Of a stretch of 61,757 nucleotides of DNA, positions 27,251-37,986 are shown one piece after another (position 1 is the stretch's first letter; each line of letters opens with the position of its first letter). Location: the NCBI GenBank assembly GCA_028280485.1, contig JANQLS010000053.1:1-61757 (forward strand). The letters run 5' to 3'. A program made the position numbers and the translations under genes. The DNA is from Planctomycetota bacterium (GTDB taxonomy: Bacteria > Planctomycetota > UBA8108 > JACQVS01). The notes under the pieces are model-generated. The model was not told the origin of the DNA. It saw nothing but the letters and a program-made list of their open reading frames with translations, and made no database searches.

Positions 27251-29002
27251 ATGCAGAAACTATTCATGAAGAACTCTGTATACCTCGTCCTTTTCACCCT
27301 AATCGCCTCGAGCCTCACCCTCAGCTCTTGCAGTTCTTCAAGCGAGACTCTGGACCCTCAAGGAGTGTTTTTTGAACACGGAGCCGTCGTTTGTGAATCT
27401 AAAGAGGCAGCCAAAGCTGGAGAAAAACTTTTGAGGGCCGGAGGCAACGCCATGGATGCGGCCGTGGGAACGGCCTTCGCTTTGGCGGTGACCTTCCCCC
27501 AAGCGGGGAATATTGGTGGAGGGGGTTTCATCGTCAGCCATTTCCCCCGCGATCGGGAAGCCGCTCAACGCGCTTTCGACTTTCGCGAACGCGCCCCGTT
27601 GATGGCTCATGAAAAAATGTTTTTCGATGCCCAAGGGAAATACTCCTCAAAGCTCCATCACCACAGCCATCTTTCAGTCGGGGTACCAGGCTCTGTGGCT
27701 GGCTTGCATCTCGCTCATTCCAAATTGGGAAAACTACCCTGGGAAGCGGTGGTCGCACCCGCGATACAACTTGCGGAGGAGGGTTTCGTCGTGAGCGAGC
27801 GCTTAGAAAAATCGTTAGCTTTGGTTTACTCACAAATTCAGCCCAAAGAAGCCCGCGACCAGTATTTCGCCATCGGGGGTCGCCCTCTAAAAAAAGGGGA
27901 TCGTTGGATTCAAAAAGATTTAGCCCGATGCTTGAAGCGAATCGCTCAAAAAGGCCCAAAGGGTTTTTATCAAGGCGAAACGGCAGATCATCTCATTCGA
28001 GAGATGCAACGAGGTGGAGGTTGGATCTCACAAGCTGATCTCGATCAGTACGAAGCTCAAGAACGAACTCCTCTCAAGGGAACTTATCGAGGATACGAGG
28101 TTTTCTCGATGCCTCCAGTGAGTTCCGGCGGCGTCGCTCTCCTCCAAATGCTCAATTTGTTAGAACAATTCCCTCTCAAAGAATTAGGGTTAGGGACAAC
28201 GGAATCGTATCACGTCCAAGCTGAAGCGATGCGACGAGCCTTTGCAGATCGAGCCCGGTACCTGGGTGACCCTGATTTCGTCGAAGTTCCGGTCGCTGAC
28301 CTGATCAATAAAAATTACGCACGAAACCTTCGTCGGACCATCTCGACAAAGAAAGCTTCAAAATCATCCCCAAAAAGCTTTGAGTGGCCCTACGAAAGCG
28401 ACGAAACCACCCATCTCTCCGTCATCGACAAGGATGGAAATGGAGTGAGCTTAACAACAACTCTCGAATTCTCCTGGGGCGCAAGGATCGTCGTCCCTGG
28501 AGCTGGTTTTTTACTTAACAATGAAATGGGAGACTTCAATCCCGTCCCCGGAGATACAAATTCCAAAGGACGGATTGGAACGAAGCCAAATTTAGTTCGC
28601 CCCAAAAAGCGCATGGTATCGAGCATGACCCCGACCTTGCTCCTTAAGGATGGCGAGCTTTTTATGGTTTTGGGGAGCCCCGGAGGCCGTACGATCATCA
28701 ACAGCGTTTTAGAAGTGATCTTAAATGTCATCGATTATGAGCAAAGCCTTCAGGATGCAGTGGATCAAGCCCGGATCCACCACCAATGGCTGCCCGATAC
28801 TCTCTGGGTAGAATCCGCGATTCCTAAAAAGATTCAAAAAGAATTAGGAGACAGGGGCCATTCCGTTAAAGTCAGAAGTGGACTCCAGGGCTCGATCATG
28901 GCTCTGAGAAGACACGTCTACCGAGAAAACTTAGAAGAGAAGACCCACAAGATTGAAGTCGGGCAAGACACCCGAAGAGGTGGAGCGAGCGCGGGTCACT
29001 GA
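27251..29002 (+). CDS. ggt: Gamma-glutamyltransferase lipoprotein
   Basis: A glutathione hydrolase/gamma-glutamyltransferase of about 583 residues, made as one chain that should cleave itself. The nucleophile is the first Thr of ETTHLSVIDKDGNGVS (about residue 386 from ATG 27251). Other family landmarks are GGNAMDAAVGTAFALAV, NIGGGGFIVSHFP, VGVPGSVAGL, PPVSSGGVALLQMLNLLEQF, FLLNNEMGDF, SSMTPTLLLKDG and LGSPGGRTIINSVL. The N-terminus is a lipoprotein signal with lipobox LSSC. TTG 27239 is an alternative start. It breaks down glutathione-type peptides in the periplasm. It lies 29 bp before the LptF-type gene, possibly on the same transcript. Confidence 0.93.
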   Translation: MQKLFMKNSVYLVLFTLIASSLTLSSCSSSSETLDPQGVFFEHGAVVCESKEAAKAGEKLLRAGGNAMDAAVGTAFALAVTFPQAGNIGGGGFIVSHFPRDREAAQRAFDFRERAPLMAHEKMFFDAQGKYSSKLHHHSHLSVGVPGSVAGLHLAHSKLGKLPWEAVVAPAIQLAEEGFVVSERLEKSLALVYSQIQPKEARDQYFAIGGRPLKKGDRWIQKDLARCLKRIAQKGPKGFYQGETADHLIREMQRGGGWISQADLDQYEAQERTPLKGTYRGYEVFSMPPVSSGGVALLQMLNLLEQFPLKELGLGTTESYHVQAEAMRRAFADRARYLGDPDFVEVPVADLINKNYARNLRRTISTKKASKSSPKSFEWPYESDETTHLSVIDKDGNGVSLTTTLEFSWGARIVVPGAGFLLNNEMGDFNPVPGDTNSKGRIGTKPNLVRPKKRMVSSMTPTLLLKDGELFMVLGSPGGRTIINSVLEVILNVIDYEQSLQDAVDQARIHHQWLPDTLWVESAIPKKIQKELGDRGHSVKVRSGLQGSIMALRRHVYRENLEEKTHKIEVGQDTRRGGASAGH

Positions 29003-29031
29003 AATTCTTTCAGTTTCTACCGATAAAATGC

Positions 29032-31188
29032 TTGAGCCCGAGACCAAAATTAGAGAAATTTGGTCCTGTGAAGAGAAAAGAAAACGCACCCCAAGATCCC
29101 AAAAAGGATCTCAACTCAGGTCTTAAAAAAGGCCTTAAATCAGAATCTCCACGCCCAGGGTCCCGCTCAAAGGCAAAACCTGAGGCTGCTTCCTCGGATT
29201 CTGCCGCCAAACCTGTGCCTAAAAGCAGGCCAAGCCGAACGGCTCGCAATCCCAAAAAGCTTGATTCCCTTGATTCCCCAGAAAAAAGATCTGTGAAAAG
29301 ATCTGAGAAAAGACCTGCTGCCTCCGACCCAACGGGAAGGGGAAAAAAGGTGAAGAAGAAAGTCTCTCGCCTCAAGGCAACTTCTACCGGAGAAGATCCT
29401 AAGCTCAAAGAAGCGGCTAAGGTTTTTCAAAATCCCGAGAGTAAATCGAACGACCTCCCCAAGGTGAAGAAAACCAAAGTTCGGGTCGTTAAGAAACGGG
29501 TTAAGAAAGTCATTCCAGAGGCAAAAACCTCTGAGGAACCTCAACAACTCCCCACCCCAACTTCAGTTGAAGTGGTCAAAGCGAGTTCTGCTTCCTCAGG
29601 GTCCGCTCGTTCGACGAAGCCGGAGATTCTTCCTCCAGAACCAGAGTCACAAATCACTGCGGGTGTTTCCTATTCTCCAGAAGAACAACCGGCTCAAGAA
29701 GAGCAACCAGTCTACCGTCAACCCAAGAATCGGCTGTCGGCGAAGCAAGAATCGGCCTATTCCAGTTCGAATTCTGCTCCCCCAGCATCGGCTACTCCCT
29801 ACGGGACGGATTCGAGCAATCGACTTCCTCCGTGGGAAGAACAACGCCCCAGAGAACCTCAAGCTCGAAGATCACGGCTCTCGCGAACCCAAAGACGGTT
29901 TTTTCTAAAAACGATCTACAAGTATATCGGCATCGAAGTCTTACGTATTTTCGTGATGAGCGTCATGGTGATCTCGTTGATCGGAAGTGTCCTCTTGGCC
30001 TTTCAGTTGACCCGAAATGGGATCCGCATCGGATATCTGTGGCCGATCCTCCAAAAATCATTAGCCTACCCTTTGTTCTTCTCGATCCCCGTATCCCTCT
30101 TGTTCGGAATTACCTTGGGAGTGGGGAGAATGGCGCACGAGTTAGAAATATCAGCTCTCAAAGCCTCCGGGGTATCGTTCCGGCAGCTCTCCGCGCCGAT
30201 TTTGATCTTCGCAGCTCTCCTCACGGGAATTTCGTTCTATATCAACGGCACTCTGATTCCCCAGATTCACTACGAGAAGGGAAATTTGCGAGAAGCCATC
30301 ATCGAACAGCTGCAAAGCTTAGGAAAGGGGAGAAATCGAAGCCTCCTTCTCCCCGGGCGGGTTCGACTCTTTGTCGAGCAGTACGATCGTTCGAAGTTTC
30401 GCGGGATCAAACTCGATCTCGAAGAAAAGATTCTCAGAAGGCTCAAAAGTAAATTTCAGACGGGTCTATTAGGCCCGATGGGAAATAAGGGCCCGAATTC
30501 TACCCTGACGCTTTTAGCGGATCGCTGCGACCTCGTCGTCTCCCCCGATGGAGAGCAGGTTTATCTTAATTTAAAGAAAGTGGAAATCCTCGTTCCCGAA
30601 TGGTCCAAAGGCCCTTCTTTAGAACCTGAGGTCTTCCGGCAAAAATACTCGATCAAGTCCTTCCGCCTCCCTCTATCCTTCTTAGAGAAGGGAGAGCGAT
30701 TAAAGGATCGATCTTGGGGCGAACTCTTTACCGAAATCAGTGATTTGTCGACTCGAAAAAGTGAAGTCGCCACCGAACTGGACAAATTAAATTCCAGCTC
30801 CCCGTCCGCCGAAAACTTAGGCAACTCCGATTTCAGCCCGGATGATCAGAGGGTAAGAAAAGCCCTCCTCAACCGTGAATTCGAAGAACTGACGAAGTCG
30901 AACAACAAAGCTCATACGGAACTCCACCGGCGAGCCGCCTTCAGCTTGGCGTCGTTTTCGTTTGCCTTCTTAGCTTGCCCTTTGGTTCTCCTCACCGAGC
31001 GACGAGGACGACTTTGGTCCTTCTTCATCGGAAATATCTTTGTCGTGTTACCGTTCTTCTTATTACTCATGCTGGGAATTTTCCTCGGTGAACGAGGGAT
31101 TTACCCGGGCCTCACTCTAGGCTTAGCCAATTTAGTTCCTCTGGGAATCGGCTTCGTCCTATGGTCTAAAGTGAGAAGGCCAAGATGA
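29032..31188 (+). CDS. LptF/LptG-family permease with long basic disordered N-terminus
   Basis: A YjgP/YjgQ-family permease of the LPS export ABC transporter. The permease begins near residue 297 (YIGIEVLRIFVMSVMVISL), with membrane segments at about 303-325, 345-370 and 390-408, a periplasmic domain (about 410-620), and three C-terminal segments (ASFSFAFLACPLVLL, SFFIGNIFVVLPFFLLLMLG, LTLGLANLVPLGIGFV). The first 290 residues are Lys, Ser, Pro and Glu rich with no fold, far longer than usual. The start is uncertain: TTG 29032 or GTG 29068. It overlaps the next permease gene by ATGA. Which of the two is LptF cannot be settled by eye. Confidence 0.85.
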   Translation: MSPRPKLEKFGPVKRKENAPQDPKKDLNSGLKKGLKSESPRPGSRSKAKPEAASSDSAAKPVPKSRPSRTARNPKKLDSLDSPEKRSVKRSEKRPAASDPTGRGKKVKKKVSRLKATSTGEDPKLKEAAKVFQNPESKSNDLPKVKKTKVRVVKKRVKKVIPEAKTSEEPQQLPTPTSVEVVKASSASSGSARSTKPEILPPEPESQITAGVSYSPEEQPAQEEQPVYRQPKNRLSAKQESAYSSSNSAPPASATPYGTDSSNRLPPWEEQRPREPQARRSRLSRTQRRFFLKTIYKYIGIEVLRIFVMSVMVISLIGSVLLAFQLTRNGIRIGYLWPILQKSLAYPLFFSIPVSLLFGITLGVGRMAHELEISALKASGVSFRQLSAPILIFAALLTGISFYINGTLIPQIHYEKGNLREAIIEQLQSLGKGRNRSLLLPGRVRLFVEQYDRSKFRGIKLDLEEKILRRLKSKFQTGLLGPMGNKGPNSTLTLLADRCDLVVSPDGEQVYLNLKKVEILVPEWSKGPSLEPEVFRQKYSIKSFRLPLSFLEKGERLKDRSWGELFTEISDLSTRKSEVATELDKLNSSSPSAENLGNSDFSPDDQRVRKALLNREFEELTKSNNKAHTELHRRAAFSLASFSFAFLACPLVLLTERRGRLWSFFIGNIFVVLPFFLLLMLGIFLGERGIYPGLTLGLANLVPLGIGFVLWSKVRRPR

Positions 31189-32513
31189 AGGGATCGGAAA
31201 AGCACTACATGGGTTCAACTCGCACTGAAAGCACTCTCGACGAGAATCGATTCGGAACAACTTCTCGGGAGCTTCCCGACGGGCCAATTATCGATCTCTC
31301 TGAACCCAAAAAAGTTCGGTTGTTTCGTCTCCCGACCTTGGACTACTACATTATCAAGTCTTTCCTAAAGGCTTACATAATCTGTGCGGTGTCCTTTACG
31401 GGGCTTTACATCGCAGTCGAGATCTTTACAAAGATTCACCGCTTCATCCCCCCGGGGAACTCCGGCTTCTTTGATGTCGCTCTTCAATTCGTTGAAAATA
31501 TCGTCATGTACCATCTCGCGATGGTGCCGACGATCTACGTGAATTACATGGGCCCCATTCTCACGCTTTCAGCGAGTATGTTCAGCTTGACGTTCTTAAA
31601 TCGTGGACAGGAATTTGTTCCGATCAAGGCCGCTGGGGTGAGTATCTATAGAGTCTTAGTGCCCATCTTCCTTCTCGCCTTCTTCTTTTGCGGACTCACG
31701 TTTGTCCTCCAGGAATGGGCAATCCCCGAACTGAGAGAGCCGATTCGAAAAGCCTTAGCCGTTTCGCGTAAAGGTTCATTATCTCCAAGTCCGTTCTACG
31801 ACCCCACCCACGGTCTTCACATTCGGGTGCAGCGCTACAGCCCCGATCGGAAAGTCGCCTTCGGCGTTACCGTCGAGCGGGAATGGAGCTTTAAGTCGAA
31901 CCAGAATACTGAGTCTTCGACCCCGAGAAACTTCGTTATCGATGCTCAGGAATTGGAATGGAAACCAGCCGAGGATTCTACGGCTCGAAATGAAAAAGGA
32001 TCTTGGATCTTAAAGAAGGGACGGATTCAACGCTGGGAAGGAGTGTGGCAGGGTGATTTGCTCGCTTCTGAATCTGAAGATAAGAGCATGCGGCTTCAAC
32101 CCAGCTTTGAAACTCGAACTTTAGAGACGAGCCTGCTTCCAATCGACCTGGAGACTTCAGATCAAGATATTTCGTATCTCTCTTGGCGTGAGCTCAAAAA
32201 CCAATTTCAGCGTCAGCCCTATCACACTCATTTAAGGGCTCGTCTCCATCAACACTTCGCCTTCCCCTTAAGTCACATCATTTTACTTTTGCTGGGGATT
32301 CCATTTGTTCTCAATACGCGGACGAAGAGCTTCTTTTTGAGTTTAACGATTAGCTTCTTCCTCTGTACCGCTTACTTTTTGTTGAGCTCGATGGGCCTCA
32401 ACCTCGCCAGCGACCCGGGCTACACCAAGGCCTCCCCCATCATTATCAGCTGGCTCCCCAACATCATATTTGGTTCGTTGGGCTTGACGATATTTACGAA
32501 TTTGAAGTCTTAG
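31185..32513 (+). CDS. LptF/LptG-family permease, second subunit
   Basis: A 442-residue partner of the preceding permease. Together they would form the LptFG core that takes LPS from the inner membrane, powered by LptB (not in this window). Segments are LDYYIIKSFLKAYIICAVSF at about 50-75, then TIYVNYMGPILTLSASMFSL, VLVPIFLLAFFFCGLTFVL, a periplasmic domain with YSPDRKVAFGVTVEREW, and C-terminal segments AFPLSHIILLLLGIPFVL, FFLCTAYFLLSSMGL and IISWLPNIIFGSLGL. The start codon overlaps the stop of the previous gene (ATGA), which indicates translational coupling. Confidence 0.9.
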   Translation: MKGSEKHYMGSTRTESTLDENRFGTTSRELPDGPIIDLSEPKKVRLFRLPTLDYYIIKSFLKAYIICAVSFTGLYIAVEIFTKIHRFIPPGNSGFFDVALQFVENIVMYHLAMVPTIYVNYMGPILTLSASMFSLTFLNRGQEFVPIKAAGVSIYRVLVPIFLLAFFFCGLTFVLQEWAIPELREPIRKALAVSRKGSLSPSPFYDPTHGLHIRVQRYSPDRKVAFGVTVEREWSFKSNQNTESSTPRNFVIDAQELEWKPAEDSTARNEKGSWILKKGRIQRWEGVWQGDLLASESEDKSMRLQPSFETRTLETSLLPIDLETSDQDISYLSWRELKNQFQRQPYHTHLRARLHQHFAFPLSHIILLLLGIPFVLNTRTKSFFLSLTISFFLCTAYFLLSSMGLNLASDPGYTKASPIIISWLPNIIFGSLGLTIFTNLKS

Positions 32514-32583
32514 TAGAGGTAGGCTCGACCTTCGAGCCGTACAAAACAGTGAAATCATTTTGAGCTCTTGGGTTAGACGATAT

Positions 32584-33273
32584 TTAAGAATTCAAACCTG
32601 TAGATCCCTCGCCTTTTAGTAAGTCGAGTTCCTTCAAGTGCAACGGTCTCCACATAACAATAGATGCAATCGTCCCAACACCACACATGACCATGTCGTT
32701 TTGGGCATCCCAAGGATCACCTTGACTACCAAGATAAGCATCAGAAGCTCCACCAAAGGCGATGGCTGCGGCGTACTCCAAAACTTCAAACAAACCCGTG
32801 AATGCCATACAGGCACAAAAGACAAATAATTCTCTCCAAAAACCCGTTGGAGTAGCGTTATACCGAAATAAGACCTCACGGATTAGAACTGCAGGAAAGA
32901 GCCCCTGAGCCACATGGCCTATGCGGTCGTAGTGATTACGTTCAAAACCAAAGATCACCTTCATCCACTCTCCGAAAGGCACGAGCTCATAGGTGTAATG
33001 ACCACCATAAATCAAAATGAGAGCATGCAAAAAGAGAGCTATTTTTAATGACGAAGTTAGCCAAGGTTGATTTTGAAGTTGAGTACGAGTTTTTCTATAA
33101 AATTGATGATACCCAAGGATCATCAATCCCACGATAACCCACGAGACTTCTAACCACCAAGTGAAGCGATCTTGAGGAGAGAGACCTGAATAAATCAGAT
33201 AGATGAGTACAAGAATGTATAAGGGGAATCCACGCATACTAAGATTATAGAGCTTAAATGCATCTTTACGCAC
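32584..33273 (-). CDS. yjdF: YjdF-like DUF2238 inner membrane protein
   Basis: A 229-residue polytopic membrane protein of the DUF2238/YjdF family, function unknown. Family landmarks are HYTYELVPFGEWMKVIFGF, RNHYDRIGHVAQGLFPA, REVLFRY, AFTGLFEVLEYAAAIAFGG and YLGSQGDPWDAQNDMVMCG. Five or six hydrophobic segments cover most of the length. It is convergent with the LptG-type gene and separated from it by 70 bp that contain a small GGCTCGA/TCGAGCC hairpin (32522-32538). Confidence 0.88.
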   Translation of the reverse strand: MRKDAFKLYNLSMRGFPLYILVLIYLIYSGLSPQDRFTWWLEVSWVIVGLMILGYHQFYRKTRTQLQNQPWLTSSLKIALFLHALILIYGGHYTYELVPFGEWMKVIFGFERNHYDRIGHVAQGLFPAVLIREVLFRYNATPTGFWRELFVFCACMAFTGLFEVLEYAAAIAFGGASDAYLGSQGDPWDAQNDMVMCGVGTIASIVMWRPLHLKELDLLKGEGSTGLNS

Positions 33274-33532
33274 GATTGAGATAGCTAATTTATTTTTTGC
33301 GTCAAATCTACAATATCAATCATTTAAATGAGGGGAGACCTCAAGCTCAGGTCCGAATGAGAATTTTACAGGCGGGAAAACAACTAAAGAGAGATTGCTC
33401 GGGTGAGGAATTTAAGTGAGCTTAAGTCTATTGCGGAAGACGCTACCGCTACACCTTAGGCCATATAGTGATTCTGCTGAATCAAGCTATTACTTAAATG
33501 AGATCGGGCTTTCCCGAAGGCCGCACTCAGAG
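33274..33532. other. Intergenic, nothing recognised before the repeat
   Basis: Upstream region of the YjdF-like gene. No gene, strong hairpin or clear promoter box seen before the palindromic element starts at 33533. Confidence 0.4.
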
Positions 33533-33679
33533 AGGTTGTGAATTTCTATCAAGCTTAGTTAGAGCCAGATAGCAAAATACGGCCTTAACTAGCCCGAAGC
33601 GCTAGCGAGGGGCCGGAACCCTGGCCCCTCGCTAGCGCTTCGGGCTAGTTAAGTTGGAGGTCTTAAAAATTCACAACCT
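33533..33679. repeat. Short palindromic miniature element with 5-bp target duplication
   Basis: A 147-bp element with terminal inverted repeats AGGTTGTGAATTT and AAATTCACAACCT. It has a near-perfect central palindrome (33585-33613 with 33624-33652) and is flanked on both sides by CAGAG (33528-33532 and 33680-33684). It is the inverted relative of the element at 7510-7666 along its whole length. Confidence 0.85.
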
Positions 33680-33688
33680 CAGAGTGTG

Positions 33689-35627
<1,939 letters not shown>

Positions 35628-35670
35628 CTATCTGTGTGGACTCTTGCTCGCCATCACTCGAGCTTCTCAA

Positions 35671-36465
35671 TTACTCGTCGGCTTGATTGGATTCAATCCG
35701 ACCCATCCGGGAGACGAATGCTTCGTACTCCTCCAAGGTATCGATCCCCGCGTACTCGTGCTGAGTTTCGATCACTTGGATCCTATAACCGTTTTCTAAA
35801 GCTCTCAATTGCTCCAGCTTCTCTAATGATTCCAGCTTACCTTTAGGAAGTTGAGTAAATACGGGCAGAAAATCTTTCTTAAAGGCGTAGACCCCGATGT
35901 GGTGTAGCCAGTTTAAAGTATCTCCCGCTTCAGCATCTCTAGGATGAGGAATTGGAGCTCGGCTGAAATAAAGTGCCGATCCATCTTCACCGCAGACGAC
36001 TTTTACCTGATTGGAGTTGAGAAAACCTTCTCGATCCGTCCTTCTCCGGGCTAATGTCGCCATTTGAATTTCGGGATCATCAAGTGCTTGAGCTAATCGA
36101 GTGAGGTCCGCTTGACAAACTTCGGGTTCATCACCCTGAACATTGATCACGCGATCTTCACTCAACGCCTCAGCAACCTCGGCTACTCGGTCCGTTCCAC
36201 AAACGTGGTCTTTCGAAGTGAGTTGAACTTCACCTCCGAAAGATTGAACCCTCGCCAAGACCTCTTCACTATCTGTCGCAACGATAACACGACCGATGCC
36301 CTCAGCCCCGATTACCGATTCGTAAACATGCTGAATCAGATACTTTCCAGTGTCATTGGCTAAAACTTTCCGTGGAAAGCGTTGCGACTCCAGCCGAGCC
36401 GGAATCACGACTACGGCCCCGTTTTTGGCCCCTTGTTTCATTTGGACCGATGGAGGCTGGGACAC
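35671..36465 (-). CDS. kdsB: 3-deoxy-manno-octulosonate cytidylyltransferase (CMP-Kdo synthetase)
   Basis: Activates Kdo with CTP for lipid A-core assembly. 264 residues, the usual length. Landmarks are VVVIPARLESQRFPRKVLAN (nucleotide loop), IGRVIVATDSEEVL, DRVINVQGDEPEV (metal site), FSRAPIPHPRD, HHIGVYAFKKDFL and YAGIDTLEEYEAF. The start is GTG 36465 with GAGG about nine bases upstream; ATG 36441 has no ribosome site. pyrG follows after about 110 bp on the same strand. With the LptF/LptG genes in this window it supports an LPS-bearing outer membrane. Confidence 0.96.
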   Translation of the reverse strand: MSQPPSVQMKQGAKNGAVVVIPARLESQRFPRKVLANDTGKYLIQHVYESVIGAEGIGRVIVATDSEEVLARVQSFGGEVQLTSKDHVCGTDRVAEVAEALSEDRVINVQGDEPEVCQADLTRLAQALDDPEIQMATLARRRTDREGFLNSNQVKVVCGEDGSALYFSRAPIPHPRDAEAGDTLNWLHHIGVYAFKKDFLPVFTQLPKGKLESLEKLEQLRALENGYRIQVIETQHEYAGIDTLEEYEAFVSRMGRIESNQADE

Positions 36466-36895
36466 GGGAAAGTTATCCTCAAACTGTTTACGCTTATCTT
36501 TTTGCTAAATGCTCTACTCAAAAGAAAAAACCCACTCTTCAACTATCACCAGAAGATCTTCTGATGAATAGACGTGGGTCTAAACTTTTTGGATTGAACC
36601 TCTTCGATCATCAAGAACCAGCCATCATCAAATACCAACAAACTGGTGTTCAACCCGATGACTTTCAACGGCCATCATCAAAATCCCGATTACCATTTCA
36701 AAATCCATTCAAGTCTCATCCAAATCAACACCATAAGGTGGATTTGAAGACCCGATGTCAAGGTGAAACGCATAGGGAAAAACCCCAGAAGCTTTAGGAT
36801 CCTGGGGCGCCTTCAAGTCATGTAAAATCAATAGGATAGAGCGTTGGTCATCAACTTAAGGACGATAGCACACAGGCCCCTTAAAGTCAAGGTCC
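36466..36895. other. Intergenic region without a convincing gene
   Basis: Holds the terminator at 36778-36807, a 14-bp palindrome CAGAAGATCTTCTG (36550-36563) and the likely kdsB promoter. An open frame on the plus strand here overlaps kdsB antisense and shows no recognisable product. Confidence 0.5.
36778..36807 (-). terminator. Intrinsic terminator after the GT4/queC unit
   Basis: On the minus strand CCCCAG (36802-36807) pairs with CTGGGG (36783-36788), followed by TTTTT (36778-36782). It ends the queC-GT4 transcript before kdsB. Confidence 0.75.
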
Positions 36896-37966
36896 CTAAC
36901 GGCTCGGACGGAGGGCAATTTCTTCGAGAGCTTCTTGGTAAACTTGCTCTGTGGAATCCACCATTGGACCGAGAGAAAAGTTCTCTTCCACGTAGGCTCG
37001 CGCGCGGGCACCCAAATCTTGAGCCTGCTGCGGATTCTCTAAAAGTTGAACAATCTTCTCAGCAATTTCGTCGGGGTCGGAATCTTTAACCAACACCCCG
37101 GTCTCTCCATCTCGGATCAAATGCAGAATTTCCCCGACAGAATTCGCGATGACCGGCCTCCCCATGGCCATCGCTTCCAAGGCGGTCAGGCCTAATCCCC
37201 CCCGTTGGGTGGGAACGACTAAAATATCAAAGTTCCTCATCAACTCAGCTAAATCGGGCAGGGGTGGGCAGAAGGTCACTTGCTTTTGAAGCTCTAATTG
37301 CCGCACGAGCTTCCTCAGAGAAGCTTCTTCCTCCCCATCGCCAATAATCAGAAAATGTACCTCTTTACCCTTATCTAAAACCTTTCTGGCCGCCTGGAGA
37401 AGGAACTCATAGCCTTTGACCTTGCTGAGACGCCCGATTGCTCCAATGACGGGTATCCGGCCATCTTCAAGCGAAAGTGGGGCCTCCCCGGGGATAAAGC
37501 GGTCGAGATTCAGCCCGGATCGCAATACGCGAATTTGGTCTTTAGGGAGGAGAAAATCGTTCACCAACGATTCTCGAATGACTTCGTTGACAGCGATCAC
37601 TCGAACCAAATTCGCATGACTTAAATTCACCTGAGAACTCTGAGGAAGATGATGAATCGTCACCAGGAAGGGTAAATTGAGGGATTCGGTGATCCGGAGG
37701 CCGAAGGATAGGGACCTTAAATTCTGGATATGAACGAGATCCGGTTCATATTCCCGAATCAGGTGAAGCAATTTTCTGAACGAAAAGAAGTTAAATTTTA
37801 CGATGAGGGCCTCGAGGTCAGCGGCGTGAAAGTTTTCAATCTGCGCTCCCCCCAAGGTCAGAACTTTCAGACTGTGACCCCGTTCTTTCAGGGCTTGGCA
37901 CAGCTCCAAGCTGTAACTTGTGGTACTCGAATAGCCCAATCTCTCAGAGATGATGAGGATTTTCAC
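36896..37966 (-). CDS. GT4-family glycosyltransferase
   Basis: A 356-residue GT-B glycosyltransferase of family GT4, likely using an NDP-sugar to build envelope polysaccharide or LPS. The N-terminal Rossmann half has MKILIISERLGYSSTTSYSL and EPDLVHIQNLRS; the C-terminal half has PVIGAIGRLSKVKGYEFLLQ, HFLIIGDGEEEASLRKL, ILVVPTQRGGLGLTALEAMA and GRPVIANSVGEI. The usual E-x7-E motif appears as TQRGGLGLTALE, with the first Glu replaced by Gln. The start is GTG 37966 with GAGAGGTGG upstream. It follows queC after 20 bp. Confidence 0.9.
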   Translation of the reverse strand: MKILIISERLGYSSTTSYSLELCQALKERGHSLKVLTLGGAQIENFHAADLEALIVKFNFFSFRKLLHLIREYEPDLVHIQNLRSLSFGLRITESLNLPFLVTIHHLPQSSQVNLSHANLVRVIAVNEVIRESLVNDFLLPKDQIRVLRSGLNLDRFIPGEAPLSLEDGRIPVIGAIGRLSKVKGYEFLLQAARKVLDKGKEVHFLIIGDGEEEASLRKLVRQLELQKQVTFCPPLPDLAELMRNFDILVVPTQRGGLGLTALEAMAMGRPVIANSVGEILHLIRDGETGVLVKDSDPDEIAEKIVQLLENPQQAQDLGARARAYVEENFSLGPMVDSTEQVYQEALEEIALRPSR

Positions 37967-37986
37967 GATCCACCTCTCATTTTAAT

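Noticed and set aside
32522..32538. Terminator after the LptG-type gene
   Set aside because: The 7-bp GGCTCGA/TCGAGCC hairpin has no T-run on either side, so it is only a small hairpin.
36550..36563. Operator at the palindrome CAGAAGATCTTCTG
   Set aside because: A single isolated palindrome far from a recognisable promoter box; it may be chance.
36372..36797. Plus-strand frame of 141 residues upstream of and antisense to kdsB
   Set aside because: Overlaps the start of kdsB, has no ribosome site and no recognisable domain.
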